Assembly (NCBI RefSeq): GCF_000577615.1
Contig: NZ_CBXX010000031.1
Span: forward strand, 1-58,877
Length of the DNA: 58,877 nucleotides
Direction: 5' to 3'
From: Herbaspirillum sp. RV1423
Lineage (GTDB): Bacteria > Pseudomonadota > Gammaproteobacteria > Burkholderiales > Burkholderiaceae_D
Shown here: piece after piece, positions 54,466 through 58,877 of the stretch
Position numbering within the stretch: the stretch's first letter is position 1
Layout of the letters: every line of letters starts with the position of its first letter
Position numbers and translations under genes: made by a program
Notes under the pieces: model-generated
The model's input: the letters and a program-made list of their open reading frames with translations, nothing else
Told to the model about the DNA's origin: nothing
Databases searched by the model: none

Positions 54466-55605
54466 ATGTCGATCGGAATCGTATCGCCTCAAATCATGCA
54501 TTTCCCCGAGCCGCTGCCGCTCAAGAACGGGACGGCGCTGGCCGACTACGTGCTGATGTATGAAACCTACGGCACGCTCAATGCCGACAAGTCCAACGCC
54601 GTACTGGTATGCCATGCGCTCAATGCCTCGCATCACGTCGCCGGTTTTTACAAGGACGATCCCGACAACGTCGGTTGGTGGGACAACATGGTCGGCCCTG
54701 GCAAGCCGCTGGATACCGACAAGTTCTTCGTCATCGGCATCAATAATCTCGGTTCCTGTTTCGGTTCGACCGGCCCGATGCACACCAATCCGGCCACTGG
54801 CAAGCCTTTCGGTGCGAGTTTTCCGGTCGTGACGGTGGAAGATTGGGTCAGCGCCCAGGCGCGATTGGCGGATCAGTTGGGCATTGCGCAGTTTGCCGCG
54901 GTGATGGGCGGTTCGCTGGGCGGGATGCAGGCGCTGGCGTGGAGCACGATGTACCCGGACCGCCTGCGCCATTGCGTGGTGATCGCGTCGACGCCCAGGC
55001 TGTCGGCGCAGAACATCGCATTCAACGACGTCGCCCGCCAGGCTATCCTGACCGATCCGGATTTTCATGGCGGCGATTTCTATGCGTATGGCGTGGTGCC
55101 GAAAAACGGCCTGCGCGTGGCGCGCATGGTCGGCCATATCACCTATCTGTCGGATGACGACATGGCGGAAAAATTTGGCCGCGACCTGCGTACCGGCGAA
55201 TACCAGTTCGGCTACGGCATCGACTTCGAGATCGAATCCTATCTGCGTTATCAGGGCGACAAGTTCTCCTCCTATTTCGACGCCAACACCTATCTGCTGA
55301 TCACCAAGGCGCTCGACTACTTTGATCCGGCGCGCGACTTCGGCGGCGACCTGGCCAAGGCGCTGGCCTGCACCAGGGCGCAATTCCTGCTGGCGTCGTT
55401 TACGACCGACTGGCGCTTTTCGCCGGAGCGCAGCCGCGAGATCGTGAAGGCGCTGGTCAGCAACAGGCGCCGCGTCAGTTATGCCGAGATCGATGCGCCG
55501 CACGGGCATGACGCCTTCCTGCTGGACGATCCGCGCTACATGAAACTGCTGCGCGAATACTATCAACGCGTCTGGGCGGAAATCGCCATGGAGGAGAGCG
55601 CATGA
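54466..55605 (+). CDS. metX: Homoserine O-acyltransferase (MetX)
   Basis: 379 residues, alpha/beta hydrolase. The nucleophile is S150 in [14 protein letters not shown]; the acid and base residues lie in [12 protein letters not shown] and [30 protein letters not shown] is the family N-terminus. It acylates homoserine (acetyl or succinyl, which the sequence does not settle) for methionine synthesis. The stop overlaps the metW start (ATGA). The leader carries the candidate SAM-sensing switch. Confidence 0.94.
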   Translation: MSIGIVSPQIMHFPEPLPLKNGTALADYVLMYETYGTLNADKSNAVLVCHALNASHHVAGFYKDDPDNVGWWDNMVGPGKPLDTDKFFVIGINNLGSCFGSTGPMHTNPATGKPFGASFPVVTVEDWVSAQARLADQLGIAQFAAVMGGSLGGMQALAWSTMYPDRLRHCVVIASTPRLSAQNIAFNDVARQAILTDPDFHGGDFYAYGVVPKNGLRVARMVGHITYLSDDDMAEKFGRDLRTGEYQFGYGIDFEIESYLRYQGDKFSSYFDANTYLLITKALDYFDPARDFGGDLAKALACTRAQFLLASFTTDWRFSPERSREIVKALVSNRRRVSYAEIDAPHGHDAFLLDDPRYMKLLREYYQRVWAEIAMEESA

Positions 55606-56204
55606 ATTTCCCTGAACTGAGCGTATTGCGCCCCGACCTGGCATTTATCGCGCATTGGATCCGTGCCGGTTCGCAAGTACTGGACGTCGGCTGCGGCGAC
55701 GGCGTGATGCTCGACTACCTGCAAACCGACAAAGCCTGCAGCGGCTACGGCATCGAGATCGACGACGCACGTATTCCCGAATGTGTGGCGCGCAATGTGT
55801 CGGTGATCCAGCAGGACCTGGAGGGCGGTCTCGCCATGTTCGAAGACAATGCTTTCGATACCGTGCTGTGCCTGTCTGCTTTGCAAATGGTGAAGGACGT
55901 GGAAGGCATCCTGCGCGAAATTGCGCGGGTCGGCCGCGAAGCCACCGTGTCGTTTCCCAATTTCGCCTACTGGTCGCACCGCGTCGCGCTGCTGCGCGGT
56001 CGGATGCCGGTATCGAAGTCGCTGCCGTACGAATGGTACGACACGCCCAATCTGCGCTGCGCGACCATCAAGGACTTCGAGGCGCTGGCCAACGACGTCG
56101 GGCTGGACGTCCTGGAATGCGTGGCCTTGCATGAGGGCAAGCCGGTGACTTTCCTGCCAAACTGGCGCGGCAGTCTGGCTGTATTCCGGTTGAAAAAGAA
56201 GTAG
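55602..56204 (+). CDS. metW: MetW methionine biosynthesis protein
   Basis: 200 residues, class I methyltransferase fold. SAM motif [15 protein letters not shown] near residue 28, then [20 protein letters not shown] and [15 protein letters not shown] match MetW. It overlaps metX by four bases (ATGA). MetW is needed together with MetX for full activity in several proteobacteria; its exact biochemistry is not settled. Confidence 0.93.
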   Translation: MNFPELSVLRPDLAFIAHWIRAGSQVLDVGCGDGVMLDYLQTDKACSGYGIEIDDARIPECVARNVSVIQQDLEGGLAMFEDNAFDTVLCLSALQMVKDVEGILREIARVGREATVSFPNFAYWSHRVALLRGRMPVSKSLPYEWYDTPNLRCATIKDFEALANDVGLDVLECVALHEGKPVTFLPNWRGSLAVFRLKKK

Positions 56205-56342
56205 TCAAGGAAGTATTAAAAACAGGGCGCTCGTGTCGGAAAAGCAGACTGGTTCGGGCAAAGTCCTTATACTCCGCAGACGCCTTCGCTCTGGCGCGCC
56301 GGTGAGCGGAGTTCAGTTTCTTGCATTGCCCAATCTTCATCT

Positions 56343-57620
56343 ATGACCCAATCCTCCATCTCGTGGCGCAGCTATCTCAACCGCCGCATGCTGATCTGCT
56401 TGTTCCTTGGATTTACGTCGGGCTTGCCGCTGTTCATCTTGCTGAGCCTGCTGCAGGCCTGGCTGGCCAAATCGGGACTCAATGTCAAGGCGCTGGGTTT
56501 GTTCGCGCTGGTGATGTTTCCCTACACATGGAAATTCCTCTGGTCGCCGCTGATGGACCGCTTCCATTTCGGCCGCATGGGACGCCGGCGCGGCTGGATG
56601 TTTTTTACCCAGATCGCCTTGTTTCTCGGCATTGGCGGCATGGGCATGCTCGATCCGCATACGCAGGTCGGCATGATCGCGTTCATGGCATCGCTGGTTG
56701 CTTTTCTCTCGGCCAGCCAGGACATCGTGATCGACGCCTTCCGGCGTGAGATCCTGCGGGAAGAAGAGCTGGGCCTGGGCAGCGCGATCCACGTCAACGC
56801 CTACAAACTGTCCGGCATGGTGCCCGGCGCCTTGTCGCTGGTGCTGGCCGACCTGATGCCGTGGCAGACCGTGTTCTGGATCACCGCCGGCTTCATGCTG
56901 CCGGGCTTGTTGTGTACGCTGGCGGTCAAGGAGCCCGTGGTCTACGGCACGCCGCCCCAGAATCTGCGCGAAGCGGTGGTGTTGCCGTTCCGGGAGTTCG
57001 TCACGCGCGGCGGCTGGAATAAGGCGTTGTGGGTGCTGGCCTTCATTTTCCTGTACAAGCTCGGTGACAGCATGGCAACCGCGCTGGCGACCAAGTTTTA
57101 CATCGATCTGGGCTTTTCGATGACCCAGATCGGCGTGGTGTCCAAAACCACCAGCCTGTGGGCCAGCGTGGTCGGCGGCATCGTCGGCGGGGTCTGGATG
57201 ATCCGCCTGGGCATCAACAAGGCATTGTGGATATTCGGCGTGATCCAGGCCATCGCCATCCTGGGGTTTGCCTGGCTGGCACAGGTCGGCGCCAGCACGC
57301 CGGTGCTGGCGGCGGTGATCGGTTTCGAAGCGTTCGGCGTCGGCTTGGGGACGGCGGCGTTTGTCGCCTACATCATGCGCGAGACCGATCCACGCTACAC
57401 CGCGACGCAATATGCCTTGTTCACCAGCCTGGCCGCGGTACCGCGCACCTTTGTCAATTCTTCGGTGGGTTACATCGTCGCCAACATGGGCTGGTTCAAT
57501 TTCTTCGTGCTGTGTTTCGTGCTGGCGCTGCCCGGCATGCTGATGCTATTCAAAATTGCCCCCTGGAATCATGTCGAGCATCTCCCTGAAGCGACAGTCG
57601 CGCAGGAAATTGCAGATTGA
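56343..57620 (+). CDS. ampG: AmpG-type muropeptide permease (MFS)
   Basis: 425 residues, twelve helices. LGFTSGLPLFILLSLLQAWL and FPYTWKFLWSPLMDRF are the AmpG hallmarks. AmpG takes anhydro-muropeptides released from the cell wall into the cytoplasm for recycling. It lies 138 bases after metW with no terminator of note between, so readthrough is possible. The ATG has only a weak ribosome-binding site. Confidence 0.88.
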   Translation: MTQSSISWRSYLNRRMLICLFLGFTSGLPLFILLSLLQAWLAKSGLNVKALGLFALVMFPYTWKFLWSPLMDRFHFGRMGRRRGWMFFTQIALFLGIGGMGMLDPHTQVGMIAFMASLVAFLSASQDIVIDAFRREILREEELGLGSAIHVNAYKLSGMVPGALSLVLADLMPWQTVFWITAGFMLPGLLCTLAVKEPVVYGTPPQNLREAVVLPFREFVTRGGWNKALWVLAFIFLYKLGDSMATALATKFYIDLGFSMTQIGVVSKTTSLWASVVGGIVGGVWMIRLGINKALWIFGVIQAIAILGFAWLAQVGASTPVLAAVIGFEAFGVGLGTAAFVAYIMRETDPRYTATQYALFTSLAAVPRTFVNSSVGYIVANMGWFNFFVLCFVLALPGMLMLFKIAPWNHVEHLPEATVAQEIAD

Positions 57621-57652
57621 TAAAAAATAATGGATCGGTCTTCGTATTTTAG

Positions 57653-57681
57653 TTGACAAGGGAAAAGTGTTCGCCTATAGT
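57653..57681 (+). promoter_or_regulatory. Consensus sigma-70 promoter of the tRNA-tuf unit
   Basis: TTGACA at 57653-57658 and TATAGT at 57676-57681 with a 17-base spacer. The start should be near 57688, ten bases before tRNA-Tyr. This near-ideal promoter fits a stable-RNA operon. Confidence 0.85.
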
Positions 57682-57697
57682 TTTGAGTTCCCTGCGC

Positions 57698-57783
57698 GGA
57701 GAGGTGGCCGAGTGGTTAATGGCAGCAGACTGTAAATCTGCCCTCTTACGAGTACGCTGGTTCGAATCCAGCCCTCTCCACCA
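57698..57783 (+). tRNA. tRNA-Tyr (GTA)
   Basis: 86 bases with encoded CCA. Acceptor GGAGAGG pairs with CCTCTCC; the anticodon is GTA at 57732-57734; a long variable arm typical of tRNA-Tyr and a GGTTCGAATCC T-arm are present. It is the first RNA of the tRNA-tuf cluster. Confidence 0.97.
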
Positions 57784-57846
57784 TTTAGGGAGCCGTCTGG
57801 AAGCGTTGCGGCTGTGAAGTGACAGGTTTTTCGATAGTAGTTCCTC

Positions 57847-57920
57847 GCGGGTGTAGCTCAATGGTAGAGCTGAAGCCTTCCAAGCTTATGACGAGGGTTC
57901 GATTCCCTTCACCCGCTCCA
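57847..57920 (+). tRNA. tRNA-Gly (TCC)
   Basis: 74 bases with encoded CCA. Acceptor GCGGGTG pairs with CACCCGC; the anticodon is TCC at 57879-57881; the T-arm is GGGTTCGATTCCC. It is the second RNA of the cluster. Confidence 0.97.
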
Positions 57921-57968
57921 AGTTTTGTCCGGTTGCGCCGTTCGGCAGTTGGCGCAATCGGCAGGTAA

Positions 57969-58043
<75 letters not shown>

Positions 58044-58143
58044 GTTGTATTTGTAGTCGTCGCTACAGCAATTAGCGCTGCAGCATCAGCAATCGGTCGG
58101 GCGCGTTGCCTGAACATTCTCATCAAATCGTTAGGAGTCTAAG

Positions 58144-58877
58144 ATGGCAAAAGGCAAGTTTGAGCGGACCAAGCCGCACGTGAATGTGGGCACGATTGGC
58201 CACGTTGACCATGGCAAGACCACGTTGACGGCAGCAATCGCGACGGTGTTGTCGAAGAAGTTCGGCGGCGAAGCGAAGGCCTACGATCAGATTGATGCGG
58301 CACCGGAAGAAAAAGCGCGCGGCATCACGATCAACACCGCGCACGTCGAATACGAAACAGCGAACCGCCACTACGCGCACGTTGACTGCCCAGGCCACGC
58401 CGACTATGTGAAGAACATGATCACGGGCGCAGCGCAGATGGACGGCGCGATCCTGGTGTGCTCGGCCGCAGACGGCCCGATGCCGCAAACACGCGAACAC
58501 ATCCTGCTGTCGCGTCAGGTGGGTGTTCCTTACATCATCGTGTTCCTGAACAAGGCGGACATGGTCGATGACGAAGAGTTGCTGGAACTGGTCGAAATGG
58601 AAGTGCGCGAACTGCTGTCGAAGTACGAATTCCCAGGTGACGATCTGCCGATCGTCAAGGGTTCGGCCAAGCTGGCATTGGAAGGCGACACTGGTCCGTT
58701 GGGCGAGCAAGCGATCATGGCGCTGGCCGAAGCACTGGACACCTATATTCCGACGCCAGAGCGTGCCATCGACGGCGCATTCCTGATGCCGGTCGAAGAC
58801 GTGTTCTCGATCTCGGGTCGCGGTACTGTGGTGACCGGCCGTGTTGAGCGTGGTATCGTCAAGGTCGGCGAAGAAAT
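58144..58877 (+). CDS. tuf: Elongation factor Tu (3' end outside window)
   Basis: The first 244 residues are in the window. G1 [14 protein letters not shown], the switch region [17 protein letters not shown]3 [21 protein letters not shown]4 NKADM and G5 GSAKL are all intact, and the second domain begins ([17 protein letters not shown]). It is a GTPase that brings aminoacyl-tRNA to the ribosome. AGGAG lies nine bases before the ATG. It is transcribed with the three tRNAs upstream. Confidence 0.98.
   Translation, partial: MAKGKFERTKPHVNVGTIGHVDHGKTTLTAAIATVLSKKFGGEAKAYDQIDAAPEEKARGITINTAHVEYETANRHYAHVDCPGHADYVKNMITGAAQMDGAILVCSAADGPMPQTREHILLSRQVGVPYIIVFLNKADMVDDEELLELVEMEVRELLSKYEFPGDDLPIVKGSAKLALEGDTGPLGEQAIMALAEALDTYIPTPERAIDGAFLMPVEDVFSISGRGTVVTGRVERGIVKVGEE

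Overview
The window looks like a chromosomal segment of a high-GC betaproteobacterium of the Burkholderiales, most likely Oxalobacteraceae close to Herbaspirillum. The grounds are the nlmA-glnK-amtB order with a sigma-54 promoter, a PHB phasin, several small families common in Burkholderiales (DUF3567, DUF1840, DUF3717, DUF4390), PTS proteins without a sugar permease beside gshAB, and a tRNA-Tyr/Gly/Thr-tuf cluster. Species assignment is inference from gene content; no search was run.

Layout. 1-5.6 kb: the 3' part of mnmC (FAD domain intact, methyltransferase motifs apparently lost), two small envelope proteins, an LtrA-family membrane protein and a COG2509-type flavoprotein. 5.5-10.1 kb (minus): a probable operon of an IclR regulator, a polar amino acid ABC transporter, hutG and hutD, with no other hut genes in the window. 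10.3-10.55 kb: a decayed ABC-transporter relic and a perfect 7-1-7 Fur-type palindrome. 10.6-23.1 kb (plus): a complete Tad/Flp pilus locus (flp, tadV, cpaB, cpaC, cpaD, cpaE, an unrecognised gene, cpaF, tadB-G). 23.1-25.5 kb (minus): phasin, patatin-like phospholipase and a DUF3717 protein. 25.9-27.7 kb: a broken catecholate-siderophore receptor fused by deletion to the end of a PiuC-type dioxygenase. 27.8-31.5 kb (minus): a sulfonate/nitrate-type ABC transporter with two tandem binding proteins. 32-33.9 kb: kup.

33.9-45.8 kb (mostly minus) is housekeeping: two DMT exporters, a TrmB-like methyltransferase, DUF3567, an NtrY-like kinase with a short REC-Fis regulator, DUF4390, rsmB, DUF1840, a lipoprotein, comM and ubiK. 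46-49 kb (plus): nlmA-glnK-amtB, preceded by NtrC-like boxes and a -24/-12 promoter and closed by tandem terminators. 49.2-54.2 kb (plus): gshA, gshB, a mannose-type EIIA, ptsH and ptsI. 54.2-56.2 kb: metX-metW behind a leader that reads as a SAM-II-type riboswitch with long loops and a terminator/antiterminator switch. 56.3 kb to the end: ampG, a consensus sigma-70 promoter, tRNA-Tyr, tRNA-Gly, tRNA-Thr and the 5' part of tuf.

Most notable: the metX leader RNA, the Fur-type site in front of the Tad locus, the unknown gene inside the Tad locus, the fiu/piuC chimera, and the MnmC whose methyltransferase half looks dead.
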